Position numbers and translations under genes: made by a program. From NCBI GenBank assembly GCA_020847695.1, contig JADLBP010000325.1, forward strand, positions 1-40,522: a DNA stretch of 40,522 bases, in the 5' to 3' direction. Under the pieces are notes generated by a model. That model was not told the origin of the DNA and ran no database searches. It saw nothing but the letters and a program-made list of their open reading frames with translations. Of this stretch, positions 24,067-32,342 are shown in pieces (within the stretch, counting starts at the first letter, position 1; each line of letters starts with the position of its first letter). The DNA comes from Planctomycetota bacterium (lineage in GTDB: Bacteria > Planctomycetota > UBA1135 > GCA-002686595).

Positions 24067-24771
24067 GTGACGCTGATCCGACTGCAACGAGCCGCGTTCG
24101 GCTACACGCGTCGTCCGGTCGTGGCCGGCGTGGACCTCGAGGTCCGCGCCGGCCGCTTCTTCGGCATCGTCGGCCCGAACGGCGCGGGCAAGACGACGCT
24201 CTTCCGAGGCATCCTCGGGCTCTTGAAGCCGCTCGCGGGTTCGGTCGAGCGCAGCGGCGTCGTCATCGGCTACGTGCCGCAGCGCGAAACGCTCGATGCG
24301 CTCTATCCGTTGACCGCGCAAGAGGTGGTCGAGATGGGCGCGTACCGACGACTCTCCGGCCTGCGCGCGGTCACGCGCGCCGACCGCGACGCGTCGAGCG
24401 CGATGCTGGTTCGGGTCGGACTCGGCGAGCAGCGCGCCGCACGTTTCTCCGCTCTCTCGGGCGGCCAGCGTCAGCGAGCGCTGATCGCGCGAGCGCTGAT
24501 GACCAAGCCGAACGTGCTCCTGCTTGACGAGCCGACCAGCGGCGTCGATCGCGCGGCGCAGGCGCGCATCCTGGCGCTGTTGCGCGAGCTCCACCGCGAA
24601 GGGCTCGCGATCCTGTTGGTCAGTCACCATCTCTCGATGGTGCGCGAATCCGTCGACGAGGTGCTGTGGGTCTCGCGCGGCACGGTTCGTCACGGCAGCC
24701 CGAGCGAGCTCCTGAAGCCGGAGCAGCTCGACGAGCTCTTCGAAACCGAAGCCGCGCCCGAGGAGGCCTAG
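24067..24771 (+). CDS. znuC: Zinc/manganese-type ABC transporter ATP-binding protein
   Basis: A 234-residue ABC ATPase: Walker A GPNGAGKTT (36-44), Q-loop VPQRETLDALYPLT, signature LSGGQRQR (130-137), Walker B VLLLDEPTSGVD (150-161) and switch histidines SHH (186-188). The sequence is of the metal-ion cluster-A type that pairs with the permease following. It powers import across the inner membrane. Start is GTG 24067, 11 nt after the binding-protein stop; the frame extends far upstream but only as an unused overlap. The stop codon directly touches the permease start, so the two are translationally coupled. Confidence 0.94.
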   Translation: MTLIRLQRAAFGYTRRPVVAGVDLEVRAGRFFGIVGPNGAGKTTLFRGILGLLKPLAGSVERSGVVIGYVPQRETLDALYPLTAQEVVEMGAYRRLSGLRAVTRADRDASSAMLVRVGLGEQRAARFSALSGGQRQRALIARALMTKPNVLLLDEPTSGVDRAAQARILALLRELHREGLAILLVSHHLSMVRESVDEVLWVSRGTVRHGSPSELLKPEQLDELFETEAAPEEA

Positions 24772-25647
24772 TTGGACATCTCCTGGGCCGACCGCATCGA
24801 TCTCTTCCGCTTCGCGCTGAGCGCCGCGCTGATCGCCGGGTTGGTGTGCCCGTTGATCGGCGTGTTCCTGCTGCTGCGACGGACGAGCTTCTACGGCATC
24901 GCGCTGCCCCAGTTCGCGGCCGCGGGTGTCGTGTTCGGCTTCGTGCTCTTGCCGTGGTGGGCCCAGCACATCGGGCTCGGCGACGTCACGTTGGAGATGG
25001 CGCTGTCCGACACGCACGCGGTGATGAACTACCACCTCGCGTGGGCGGCGCTGTTCACGTTCGGCGGGCTCTTCGCGCTCGTGTGGCTCGGCCGGCGCGG
25101 CGGCAGCGAGATCGGCCGCGTCGCGGCGGCGTTCGCGATCGCGAACGCGGCGACGTACTTCTTCGGACGGCTCTCGCCGGTCGGGAAGTCGTTCGTCGAC
25201 GAGCTGTTGCAAGGCGAGATCCTCGGCGTCGGCGTGCACGAGCTCGAGACGATCGGCGTGCTGCTCGGCGGCGTGCTGGTCTGCATCTTCGTCTTCCACC
25301 GCGATCTGGTGCTCGTCAGCTTCGACCGCGAGTTCGCGCTGGTGCTCGGCAAGCGCGTGGTCGCTTTCGAGACGCTGCTGAACGTGCTCGTCGGCGTCGG
25401 TGTCGCCGCGGGCACGATGACGCTCGGCCCGACGATCTTGTTCGGGCTGATCGTGCTCCCGCCGCTCGCGGCGCGACCGTTCGCGAGCTCGATGAACCGC
25501 TTCCTCTTGTTCTCGTCGCTCCTCGGCGTGCTCGCGGTGGTCGGCGGGGTCGTCGTGTCGTTCGAGTGGGACTTCCCGCTCGGCGCGTCGGTGGTCGCGG
25601 TTGCGGCGCTGGAGCTCCTGCCCGCGCTCTGCGTGCGACGCAACTGA
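24772..25647 (+). CDS. znuB: Zinc/manganese-type ABC transporter permease
   Basis: A 291-residue membrane protein of the ABC-3 family with about eight helices. Typical segments are AALIAGLVCPLIGVFLLLRR, where the early helix meets the conserved loop FYGIALPQFAAAGVVFG (the usual D-A-L-sH-s-l-P-G-v region), then LVSFDREFALVLGKRV and TMTLGPTILFGLIVLPPLAA, followed by FASSMNRFLLFSSLLG. Start is TTG 24772, placed by the GAGGAGG inside the end of the preceding gene at 5 nt spacing; the frame is tight against its stop codon. It forms the membrane channel of the importer. Classic ZnuB His/Asp replacements in the conserved loop were not examined further. Confidence 0.92.
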   Translation: MDISWADRIDLFRFALSAALIAGLVCPLIGVFLLLRRTSFYGIALPQFAAAGVVFGFVLLPWWAQHIGLGDVTLEMALSDTHAVMNYHLAWAALFTFGGLFALVWLGRRGGSEIGRVAAAFAIANAATYFFGRLSPVGKSFVDELLQGEILGVGVHELETIGVLLGGVLVCIFVFHRDLVLVSFDREFALVLGKRVVAFETLLNVLVGVGVAAGTMTLGPTILFGLIVLPPLAARPFASSMNRFLLFSSLLGVLAVVGGVVVSFEWDFPLGASVVAVAALELLPALCVRRN

Positions 25648-25720
25648 GCGGCGGGCGTGTCCGATCCGTTAGTCACGGACGGAGTGCCAACTCGCGCCAG
25701 CGTTCGGCGCCCGCGGTCCG

Positions 25721-25726
25721 TACAAT
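25721..25726 (+). promoter_or_regulatory. -10-like TACAAT before the three-repeat Cys protein
   Basis: TACAAT matches TATAAT at 5 of 6 positions, 34 nt before the ATG at 25761. AAGGAG at 25746-25751 is a good ribosome-binding site. The -35 region is not convincing. This would give the last gene of the island its own transcript. Confidence 0.4.
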
Positions 25727-25760
25727 CCGGCGCTCACCGGTCCCCAAGGAGAACCGGACC

Positions 25761-26543
25761 ATGAAGCTGAAGATTGCGATCACCCTGCTCGGCGCCGTGC
25801 TGTCGACGGCCCTCGCGCTGCCGAGCTACGCCCAGGAAGCCAAGCCCGCCGGCGCGCGCCAGGTCCAAGACGGACAAGGCGGCGAGAAGAAGCGCGAGCA
25901 AGGCGGCGAGAAGCGCGAGAAGAAGGAAGGCGACGAAGCCAAGCGCGAGGAACAAAAGGGCGGCGCGACCGACGAGCAGCGCATCGCGCACCAAATGCCG
26001 CTCTACCCGCTCGACACCTGCGTGGTCAGCGGCGAGCCGCTCGGCGCCGACGCGAAGAGCTTCATCGTCGAAGGCCGCTTGGTGCGCACGTGCTGCGGCC
26101 GTTGCGAAGCGAAGGTCAAGGGCGACGCCAAGGACGCGCTGAAGAAGCTCGACGAAGCGATCGTGCGCAAGCAGAAGGCCTTGTACCCGATGGAGAAGTG
26201 CCCGATCAGCGGCGAGAAGCTCGGCGAAGGCGCCGTCGACGTCGTGCACAACTCGCGGCTCGTGCGCTTCTGCTGCGAGAAGTGCGTCGTCGAGTTCAAG
26301 AAGGACCCGGAGTCGTCGCTGAAGAAGCTCGACACCGCCTACATCGCGTCGCAGAAGAAGAGCTACCCGATCGCCACCTGTCTGGTCATGGGCGACGAGA
26401 CGCTCGGCGACGACGCGATCGATCACCTGTACGGCAACCGCCTGGTCCGCTTCTGCTGCAAGAAGTGCATCAAGGAGTTCCGCTCGAGCCCGGACAAGTA
26501 CCTCGCCAAGCTCGACGAAGCGGCGGCGAAGAAGAAGAACTGA
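25761..26543 (+). CDS. Secreted protein with three 4-Cys YHS/TRASH-like repeats
   Basis: A 260-residue protein: signal peptide (1-25), a highly charged Lys/Glu/Gly linker (26-70), then three repeats of about 50 residues starting near 82, 142 and 202. Each repeat has the plan YPxxxC-xxxGE-LG, about 15 residues, RLVRxCCxxC, then LxKLD. The cysteines are 87/111/112/115, 147/171/172/175 and 207/232/233/236. This resembles the metal-binding YHS and TRASH families, and related repeats are common in planctomycetes. A role in binding copper, zinc or another soft metal in the periplasm is likely but unproven. It stands 113 nt after the permease with its own -10-like site and a strong terminator after it. 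The CPISGEKLGE segment echoes the end of the 70-residue lipoprotein. Confidence 0.82.
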   Translation: MKLKIAITLLGAVLSTALALPSYAQEAKPAGARQVQDGQGGEKKREQGGEKREKKEGDEAKREEQKGGATDEQRIAHQMPLYPLDTCVVSGEPLGADAKSFIVEGRLVRTCCGRCEAKVKGDAKDALKKLDEAIVRKQKALYPMEKCPISGEKLGEGAVDVVHNSRLVRFCCEKCVVEFKKDPESSLKKLDTAYIASQKKSYPIATCLVMGDETLGDDAIDHLYGNRLVRFCCKKCIKEFRSSPDKYLAKLDEAAAKKKN

Positions 26544-26904
26544 GCTCGCCTCGCTCGGATCGCGGGCCGGTCGCGCCGATGCGCACGACCGGCCCGCGTC
26601 GTTTTCGGCGCGCCGGGTCGGGATCCGGTGCGATCCGCGGGCGCCGATCGCCGCGCGCGACCGGAGCGCCGCGCGGACCGGATCGGCGAGCGCGACCGGA
26701 GCGCTGCGACGATGTGCGGCGCGCAAACGCTCGACTCGACGGGGGGCCCGCGACGCACCCACGGGTTTCAGCGGTCGCGTTGGGCGCTTGGTCGGGCCCG
26801 CCGGGCGGCGCGGCGGGGGAACCTCGAACGCCCGGCCTTCGTCGGTACCGGTAGACTCGTTGGGAGACGGGTTCACCTCGGTCCCACGTTCCTCGGAGGC
26901 TTCT
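26544..26904. other. Intergenic region (361 bp)
   Basis: Contains the intrinsic terminator at 26561-26605, a 15-bp direct repeat GCGCGACCGGAGCGC at 26655-26669 and 26690-26704, a -10-like TAGACT at 26852-26857 and the ribosome-binding site GGAGG at 26895-26899 for the next gene. No reading frame in it looks like a gene. Confidence 0.6.
26561..26605 (+). terminator. Strong intrinsic terminator after the three-repeat Cys protein
   Basis: CGCGGGCCGGTCG (26561-26573) is the exact reverse complement of CGACCGGCCCGCG (26586-26598), a 13-bp perfect stem with a 12-nt loop, followed by TCGTTTT. Confidence 0.85.
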
Positions 26905-28284
26905 TTGATTGCCAAGCTCTCGCTCGCGTTCGTCGTTTCGAGCTCGCTCGCGGCGGCCCAGCAGCTCGACTACGGCTCGCTCCATCCGGTCCGCGGACTG
27001 CCGAAGCACGCCGGCGTCTACGACGTGTCGACCGGCAAGTTCCGGCCCGTCGGCGCGAAGTCGGCGACCGCATCGGTCCAGACGATCTACAACAACACGT
27101 GCAGCGTCACCGCGATGTTCTCGGCGCGCGTCGCGTGCGAGGACCTCTACGACGAAGGCCGGTTGCCGGAGTTCGTCGGCACCGTCGGCCAGACGTGGTA
27201 CCCGGACCACCGCGTCGAGCAGTTCGAGGTCGCGTACTGCACGTCGGCGGTGACCGGCACGGTCGACCTCGATTGGGAGTTCTACGACACCCAGTCCGGC
27301 CTCGGTGCGGGTGGCTCGTGCTCGTTTGGGACCGCGGGTGTGCCGCCGGTGTTCACCGCCGGCGTCTTTGGCTTCTCGAGCTCGGCGTTGGGCTTCCCGC
27401 TGCCCGGCTCGACGTCGCAGAGCACGACGGCGTGCTGGATCCTCGGCTTCACGACCGGCACGAACGTCGTGTGCATCGACTCGTCGAACAGCGCGAACGA
27501 CCAGTTCGTCTTCCGCGTCGCGCAGAACAACACGCAGGCCCAACTCGGCGCGGGCGCGGCGGGTCCGCTCGTCGCAGGCAACCCGAACGCGAGCGCGCCG
27601 GGCGGCGGTACCTTCCACCACCCGCCGGGCATCGATCCGGTCAGCGGGAACCCGTGCGGTCACGGGCTCGACACGCAGGATCTCTTCTGGATCAACACCG
27701 ACGGCGTCGCGATCGGCGGCGTCCCGCCGGGCAACTGCCCGGGCGGAGGCACGGGTCCGGTGTCGACCGGCTGCTATTGGTTCGGCGGGTTCCCGTCGAA
27801 TCCGTTCGCGAGCTTCTACCTGAAGATCGAAGGCAACGGCTCGTGCGGCGAAGCCGGCAACTACACGGCGTACTGCACCGCGAAGGTCAACAGTCTCGGC
27901 TGCACGCCGACGTTGGGTTGGTCGGGGCTCGTGAGCGCCACCGGTTGCGTGTTCTTCCCGACCGATTTCCACGCGGACAACTTGGTCGGCAACAAGAGCG
28001 GGCTGTGGTTCTACGGAACCAACGGTCTGACCGCGGTGCCGTTCCAGGGCGGTCACCTCTGCGTCAAGAACCCGATCAAGCGGCTCGCGGTGCAGAACTC
28101 CGGCGGTCAGTCGACGGCGTGCAACGGCTCGATCTCGATGGACTTCAACGCGCACATCTGCAGCGGAGTCGATCCGTCGCTGGTCGCCGGGCAGTTGGTC
28201 GGCGCGCAGTGCTGGTCGCGCGATCCGGGGAGCCCGAGCGGTACGAACCTGACCGCCGGCGTCGCGTTCACGATCTTCCCCTGA
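26905..28284 (+). CDS. Secreted planctomycete-type protein, paralogue 1
   Basis: A 459-residue exported protein with a signal peptide ending SLAAAQ. It shares its whole length with the next gene: an N-terminal part (KHAGVYDVSTGKF; YNNTCS; YDEGRLPEF; TWYPDHRVEQFE), a middle with GFPLPGSTSQ and PPGIDPVSGNPCGHGLDTQD, and a C-terminal part with CTAKVNSLGCTPTLGW, KSGLWFYGTNG, VPFQGGHLCVK and DFNAHICSG. From memory, that C-terminal region recurs at the ends of many secreted planctomycete proteins. About a dozen cysteines are conserved between the paralogues, suggesting disulfides outside the cytoplasm. Function unknown; no catalytic motif seen. Start TTG 26905 is placed by GGAGG at 5 nt and by the signal peptide. 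Confidence 0.82.
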   Translation: MIAKLSLAFVVSSSLAAAQQLDYGSLHPVRGLPKHAGVYDVSTGKFRPVGAKSATASVQTIYNNTCSVTAMFSARVACEDLYDEGRLPEFVGTVGQTWYPDHRVEQFEVAYCTSAVTGTVDLDWEFYDTQSGLGAGGSCSFGTAGVPPVFTAGVFGFSSSALGFPLPGSTSQSTTACWILGFTTGTNVVCIDSSNSANDQFVFRVAQNNTQAQLGAGAAGPLVAGNPNASAPGGGTFHHPPGIDPVSGNPCGHGLDTQDLFWINTDGVAIGGVPPGNCPGGGTGPVSTGCYWFGGFPSNPFASFYLKIEGNGSCGEAGNYTAYCTAKVNSLGCTPTLGWSGLVSATGCVFFPTDFHADNLVGNKSGLWFYGTNGLTAVPFQGGHLCVKNPIKRLAVQNSGGQSTACNGSISMDFNAHICSGVDPSLVAGQLVGAQCWSRDPGSPSGTNLTAGVAFTIFP

Positions 28285-28293
28285 GCGTTCGGG

Positions 28294-28366
28294 GTCGGCC
28301 GCGGCGCGCAATCACGCCGGCCGACGGAACCGCGGGGCCGCTCGCCGTGAGGTGATCGGCCCCGCG
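28294..28366 (+). terminator. Two successive hairpins between the paralogues
   Basis: GTCGGCCG (28294-28301) pairs with CGGCCGAC (28318-28325), and CGCGGGGCCG (28331-28340) pairs with CGGCCCCGCG (28357-28366). Neither is followed by a T-run, so termination here is only suggested. Confidence 0.4.
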
Positions 28367-28544
28367 CGTTCGGACGCGCAACGCCACCCGCGGCTCCGGC
28401 CGATGCGGGCGGCTGCGAGGGCGCTCGTCGGCGCTCGCGCCGGACGGTGAGCACGAGCTCGCGAGCACGAGCCGGTGCGCGGATTTCGACCGGCTGATAC
28501 GCTCGCGCTCAGACGAGGAGAACTTCCACTACTCGAGGACCAAC

Positions 28545-29906
28545 ATGCAGCTTCGCATCTCGGCAGCTCTCGCGCTCGCAACGCTCGCCACGGCCGCTTC
28601 CGCACAGTCGATCGACTACACCAGGCTCACGCCGATCAACGGCTCGGCGAAGCACGCGGGCGTGTTCGATCTGCGCACCGGCAAGTTCGTTTCGGCGCCG
28701 GCGGCGACGTCCGCGCTCAACACGATCTACGACAACACCTGCAGCGCCTTCAACTCGTACTCGATGGCGTCATGCGAGGACTTCTACGACGAGGGCCGCG
28801 TCCCGGAGGTCGTCTTCGGCGGCTCGCAGGTGTGGTACCCGGACCACCGCGCGACGATGGTGGAGTTCGGCTACTGCACGTCGGCGCCGACCGGCATCGT
28901 CGACATCGATTGGGAGCTCTACGACACCGAGGTCGGCATCTCCTCGGCGTGCGTGTTCGGCGTGACGGCGCCGCCGAAGTTCACGGCGGGGTTGTTCTCG
29001 TTCCAGAGCTCGGCGCTCGGCTTCCCGCTGCCCGGCTCGACGGCGTCGGGCTCGAGCGCGTGCTGGATCATCGCCTTCACGCTCGGCACGTCCGGCGTTT
29101 GCTTGGATTCGGGAGCCAACTCCGCCGACACGTTCACGTTCCGCTTCTCGCAGAACAACACGCCGACTCAGCTCGGCGGCGGCGGTTCGGGACCGTGGCT
29201 CGCCGGCAATCCGGTCGCGAGCGCGCCGGGCGGTGGCACGTTCCATTACCCTCCGGGCATCGATCCGAACACCGGCGCGCCGTGTGGACACGGGCTCGAC
29301 ACACAGGATCAGTTCTGGATCAACACCGACGGCTCCGCGGGGGGCGGCATGGCGGTGTCCTGCCCGGGCGGCGGTTCGGGTCTCGCGACGGGCTGCTACT
29401 GGTTCGGCGGCTTCCCCGCGAATCCGTTCGCGAGCATCTACCTGCGCATCGAAGGCGACGGCTCGTGCGCGAACACCGGCAACGCGACGACCTACTGCAC
29501 CGCGAAGGTCAACAGCCTGGGCTGCACGCCGTTGGTCGGCTGGAAGGGTCTCCCGAGCGTCTCGGGCTGCTCGACGTCGTCGTTCGACCTGATCGCGTCG
29601 AACCTGATCGGCAACAAGTTCGGCGTGTGGTTCTACGGCACGAGCGGTCTGCAAGGCGTGCCGTTCCAGGGCGGCTTCCTGTGCGTCAAGGCTCCGACGA
29701 CGCGCTTGACCGCGCAGCTCTCCGGCGGCTCGGCGGGCTCGTGCAACGGCTCGGTCTCGAGCGACTTCAACGCGCAGATCTGCAGCGGAAGCGATCCGGC
29801 GTTGGTCGCCGGCACGTTGGTCGGCGCGCAGTGCTTCTCGCGTGACCCGGCGAGCCCGAGCAAGTCGAACTTGACCGAAGGCGTCTCGTTCGTCGTGCTG
29901 CCCTGA
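28545..29906 (+). CDS. Secreted planctomycete-type protein, paralogue 2
   Basis: A 453-residue exported protein with signal peptide MQLRISAALALATLATAASAQ. It is a close full-length paralogue of the preceding gene, with the same order of motifs: KHAGVFDLRTGKF, YDNTCS, YDEGRVPEV, WYPDHRATMVEFGYCTSAP, GFPLPGSTASG, PPGIDPNTGAPCGHGLDTQD, CTAKVNSLGCTPLVGWKG, KFGVWFYGTSG, VPFQGGFLCVK and DFNAQICSGSDPALVAGT. The two probably arose by tandem duplication. Function unknown; a cell-surface or secreted structural role is my best guess. ATG 28545 is preceded by GAGG and by an earlier GAGGAG. It converges on the FKBP gene with 9 nt between stop codons. Confidence 0.85.
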   Translation: MQLRISAALALATLATAASAQSIDYTRLTPINGSAKHAGVFDLRTGKFVSAPAATSALNTIYDNTCSAFNSYSMASCEDFYDEGRVPEVVFGGSQVWYPDHRATMVEFGYCTSAPTGIVDIDWELYDTEVGISSACVFGVTAPPKFTAGLFSFQSSALGFPLPGSTASGSSACWIIAFTLGTSGVCLDSGANSADTFTFRFSQNNTPTQLGGGGSGPWLAGNPVASAPGGGTFHYPPGIDPNTGAPCGHGLDTQDQFWINTDGSAGGGMAVSCPGGGSGLATGCYWFGGFPANPFASIYLRIEGDGSCANTGNATTYCTAKVNSLGCTPLVGWKGLPSVSGCSTSSFDLIASNLIGNKFGVWFYGTSGLQGVPFQGGFLCVKAPTTRLTAQLSGGSAGSCNGSVSSDFNAQICSGSDPALVAGTLVGAQCFSRDPASPSKSNLTEGVSFVVLP

Positions 29907-29915
29907 CGTCGACGG

Positions 29916-30353
29916 TCACGGACCGACGACTTCGACCACTTCGAGCTCGAAGACGAGCTCCGCGTTCGGCGGGACGACGCCGGGGACGCCTTTCTCGCCG
30001 AAGCCCAGCTCCGGCGGGATCGTCAGCCGGCGTTTCCCTCCGACGCGCGCGCCGAGCACTCCGTCTTCGAGCCCCTTCATCACCTCGGCCTTGCCGATGG
30101 TGAACGCGACCGGATTGCCGCGGTCCCAGCTCGAGTCGAAGCGCTCGCCGCCGACCCAACCGATGTAGTGGATGCGCACCAGCGAGCCATAGACCGCCGG
30201 CGTACCCTTGCCTTCGGCGAGCTCGACGTAGCGCACGCCCGACAGAGTCGTCTGCTCTTGCGGAGGCGGCACGGTGACCGGCCGGTTGAAGCCGGAGAAC
30301 GAGCACGCGCCGAGCAAGGCGCACGCGCAGGCGAGCAGCGCTCGGCGGACCAT
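29916..30353 (-). CDS. FKBP-type peptidyl-prolyl isomerase lipoprotein
   Basis: A 145-residue protein. The N-terminus, MVRRALLACACALLGACSF, is a lipoprotein signal with Cys17 as the likely lipidated residue. The FKBP domain (about residues 38-145) has VRIHYIGWVGGERFDSSW (the conserved FDSS), AFTIGKAEVMKGLEDGVLG, KRRLTIPPELGFGEKGV and the closing strand AELVFELEVVEV. The usual active-site Tyr of the YG motif is Phe in LGFGEKG; the other pocket residues are kept. It should speed proline isomerisation during protein folding in the envelope. Its start overlaps the stop of the upstream FKBP gene by one base (TGATG), so the two are translated together. Confidence 0.9.
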   Translation of the reverse strand: MVRRALLACACALLGACSFSGFNRPVTVPPPQEQTTLSGVRYVELAEGKGTPAVYGSLVRIHYIGWVGGERFDSSWDRGNPVAFTIGKAEVMKGLEDGVLGARVGGKRRLTIPPELGFGEKGVPGVVPPNAELVFELEVVEVVGP

Positions 30354-30841
30354 CAGCGCACCTCGAGGATCTCGACGGAGTAGATCACGTCGCTCTTCGC
30401 CGGCACGCCGCCCGCGGGATTGCCGGCGTCGCCCCACGCGAGAGCGGGCGGCACGGTCAGCTTTGCCTTCGAACCCACCTTGAGTCCGATCAAGCCGAGC
30501 TCCAGCCCGCGGATCGGCCTCGGTCCGCCGTTGCCGGCGAGATCGAGCTCGAGCGGGATGCCGGTCTCGCGCGTCGTGTCGAACGGCTTGGTCGCTTGCG
30601 GCAACAGCGCGTTGTAGTGCAACGTCACGCGCGAGCTCGCGGTGATCGCGGGACCGTCGCCCGGCGCGAAGACCTCGACGCGCAGGCCGTCGGCGCGCTC
30701 TTCGACGTAGCTCTGGAAGTCGACCGGCGCGAGCGTCGCCGCGGTCGTCTCGGCGTGCGCGGCGGACGCGTCGGAGGGCGACGGGGCGCTCGGCGAGCAC
30801 GCGGCGAGCGGAACGAGCCACATCAGGTTCGCGAGGCGCAT
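30353..30841 (-). CDS. Second FKBP-type peptidyl-prolyl isomerase lipoprotein
   Basis: A 162-residue protein with the lipoprotein signal MRLANLMWLVPLAACSPS (Cys15) and a Ser/Ala/Pro-rich spacer to about residue 45. The FKBP domain has VTLHYNALLPQATKPFDTTR (FDTT in place of FDSS), RGLELGLIGLKVGSKAKLTV, PPALAWGDAG and DVIYSVEILEV. It is clearly diverged from its neighbour, so this is an old pair rather than a fresh duplication. Probably an envelope folding catalyst with different client range. The next gene begins on its stop codon. A TAAGCT -10-like hexamer lies 10 nt before the ATG on the minus strand (30857-30852). Confidence 0.88.
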   Translation of the reverse strand: MRLANLMWLVPLAACSPSAPSPSDASAAHAETTAATLAPVDFQSYVEERADGLRVEVFAPGDGPAITASSRVTLHYNALLPQATKPFDTTRETGIPLELDLAGNGGPRPIRGLELGLIGLKVGSKAKLTVPPALAWGDAGNPAGGVPAKSDVIYSVEILEVR

Positions 30842-30860
30842 GGCGACGCAGAGCTTAGCT

Positions 30861-30903
30861 CGCGCGCGGCGCGGACCGGTAGTCTCGGTCGCGCGCGGCG
30901 CGG
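30861..30903. repeat. 14-bp GC-rich direct repeat upstream of the FKBP pair
   Basis: CGCGCGCGGCGCGG occurs at 30861-30874 and again at 30890-30903, centre spacing 29 bp. It lies in the gap between the FKBP operon and the phosphate acetyltransferase stop. Low sequence complexity makes chance occurrence quite likely. Confidence 0.5.
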
Positions 30904-31024
30904 CCGAGGCGGGGCTCGACGCGGCGCGGAGGTCGCGAACGGGCCGGATCGGAGCGCTCCGGGAGCGCGCGGGGCGGCGCACGACGCGTTCGCGCGCCTG
31001 GGGGCACGCTCGCGCGCCCCGGGC

Positions 31025-31978
31025 TCACGGGTTGGCGAGGATCGACGCGATCACCGCGACGTTGACGATGTCGTCGGCGCTGCAGCCGCGCGAGAGGTCC
31101 ATGAAGGGCTGGTTCAGCCCCTGCACCAGCGGCCCGAGCGCCGCCGCGCCGGCGAGCCGCTGCGCGAGCTTGTACCCGATGTTGCCGGCGTCGAGGTCGG
31201 GGAACACCAACACGTTCGCGCGGCCGCCGACCGGCGAACCCGGCGCCTTCTTCTCCTGCACGCCGGGCACGAGCGCGGCGTCGAGCTGGAGCTCGCCGTC
31301 GCTGCAGAGCTCGGGCTTCTTGCGCTTCAGGAGCTCGGCCGCGGTGCGCACCTTGTCGACATCGGCGTGCTCGGCGGAACCCTTGGTCGAGAACGAGAGC
31401 AACGCGACGCGCGGCGATTCGCCGACCAGACGTCGGTGGCTCTCCGCGGACGCGATCGCGATGTCGACGAGCTGCTCCGCGGTCGGCTGCGGCACGACGC
31501 CGCAGTCGGCGAACGTCAGCACCTTGTCCTTGAAGACCATCAGGAAGCACGACGAGAGCGTCTTCGAGCCCGGCGCGAGCCCGACGACCCAGAGCCCGGC
31601 GCGCAGCACGTCCGCGGTCGGCGAATCGGAGCCGCCGACGCCCGCGTGGCAATCGCCGGAGCGCACCAGGAACGCGCCGAACACCAACGGCTCGAGCACG
31701 CGCTTCGCCGCTTCGTCGGCGGTCATGCCCTTCTGCTTGCGGAGCTGGTAGAGCTCCTCGGCGAACTTCTTGGTGCGCGGATCGCTCTTCGGCCGCACGA
31801 CCTCGACTCCGTGCGGCGGGTTCGCGACGCCGCCGTCGTCGATCAGGACGGGCACGGCGAGGCGCTCGCCCGCGAGCTTCGCCGCGGCTTGCACCACGCG
31901 CGGATCGCGCGCTTCGGGCAGGACGACGCGACGCTGGAGGCGACGCGATTTCTCTTGGAGCTCGAGCAGCAGGTTCAT
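31025..31978 (-). CDS. pta: Phosphate acetyltransferase
   Basis: A 317-residue PTA/PTB-fold enzyme, the length of the short single-domain type. It begins [32 protein letters not shown] (family lead-in) and contains [62 protein letters not shown] (the conserved S-x-S-x-x-x-G-S loop), [33 protein letters not shown] and a closing [14 protein letters not shown]. It interconverts acetyl-CoA and acetyl phosphate. No acetate kinase is in view. It is the last gene of an array with the two AtuA subunits, with one base between the AtuA small subunit stop and this start, which ties acyl-CoA chemistry to that pair. Confidence 0.93.
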   Translation of the reverse strand: MNLLLELQEKSRRLQRRVVLPEARDPRVVQAAAKLAGERLAVPVLIDDGGVANPPHGVEVVRPKSDPRTKKFAEELYQLRKQKGMTADEAAKRVLEPLVFGAFLVRSGDCHAGVGGSDSPTADVLRAGLWVVGLAPGSKTLSSCFLMVFKDKVLTFADCGVVPQPTAEQLVDIAIASAESHRRLVGESPRVALLSFSTKGSAEHADVDKVRTAAELLKRKKPELCSDGELQLDAALVPGVQEKKAPGSPVGGRANVLVFPDLDAGNIGYKLAQRLAGAAALGPLVQGLNQPFMDLSRGCSADDIVNVAVIASILANP

Positions 31979-31979
31979 G

Positions 31980-32327
31980 TCAGGCGTTCGGGGTCGCGTC
32001 GAGCACGCTCTGCGGCACGTCGAGCTCCAGGCGCAGCACGGCGAGCCCGTGCGTCTTGCCTTGCGCGTCGGTCTTGAGCGACGCGGATCCGCCGCCGCCG
32101 AGCGAATCGAGCAGGATGAAGTTGAGCGCGCGCAGGTTGTCGGCCTCGTAGCGCTTCACGCCGCCGAAGTTGATCGCGCGCATGTGCTGTTTGACGACAT
32201 CGGCGGTCAGGCGTTCCTTGAGGAACGCGTACGCCGCGTCGGATCGCGCGATCACGCCGACGTTCGAGCCTTCGCCCTTGTCGCCGGAGCGAGCGCACGC
32301 GATGCGGGAGAGTTGGACCTTGGTCAT
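31980..32327 (-). CDS. AtuA-related small subunit
   Basis: A 115-residue protein matching the C-terminal part of the acyclic terpene utilisation AtuA family. Landmarks are [28 protein letters not shown] at the start, [21 protein letters not shown] in the middle and a short closing strand [10 protein letters not shown]. In some bacteria this domain is fused to the large AtuA domain; here it is a separate gene that follows the large subunit by 15 nt, so both probably form one protein complex. The biochemical role of AtuA remains unsettled; the family was named from citronellol/geraniol catabolism genes in Pseudomonas. Confidence 0.88.
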   Translation of the reverse strand: MTKVQLSRIACARSGDKGEGSNVGVIARSDAAYAFLKERLTADVVKQHMRAINFGGVKRYEADNLRALNFILLDSLGGGGSASLKTDAQGKTHGLAVLRLELDVPQSVLDATPNA

Positions 32328-32342
32328 GTGTCGGGACGTCGA

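Noticed and set aside
30861-30903. GC-only direct repeats considered as a regulatory array
   Set aside because: Very low complexity and only two copies; chance is a sufficient explanation, so it is listed only as a repeat.
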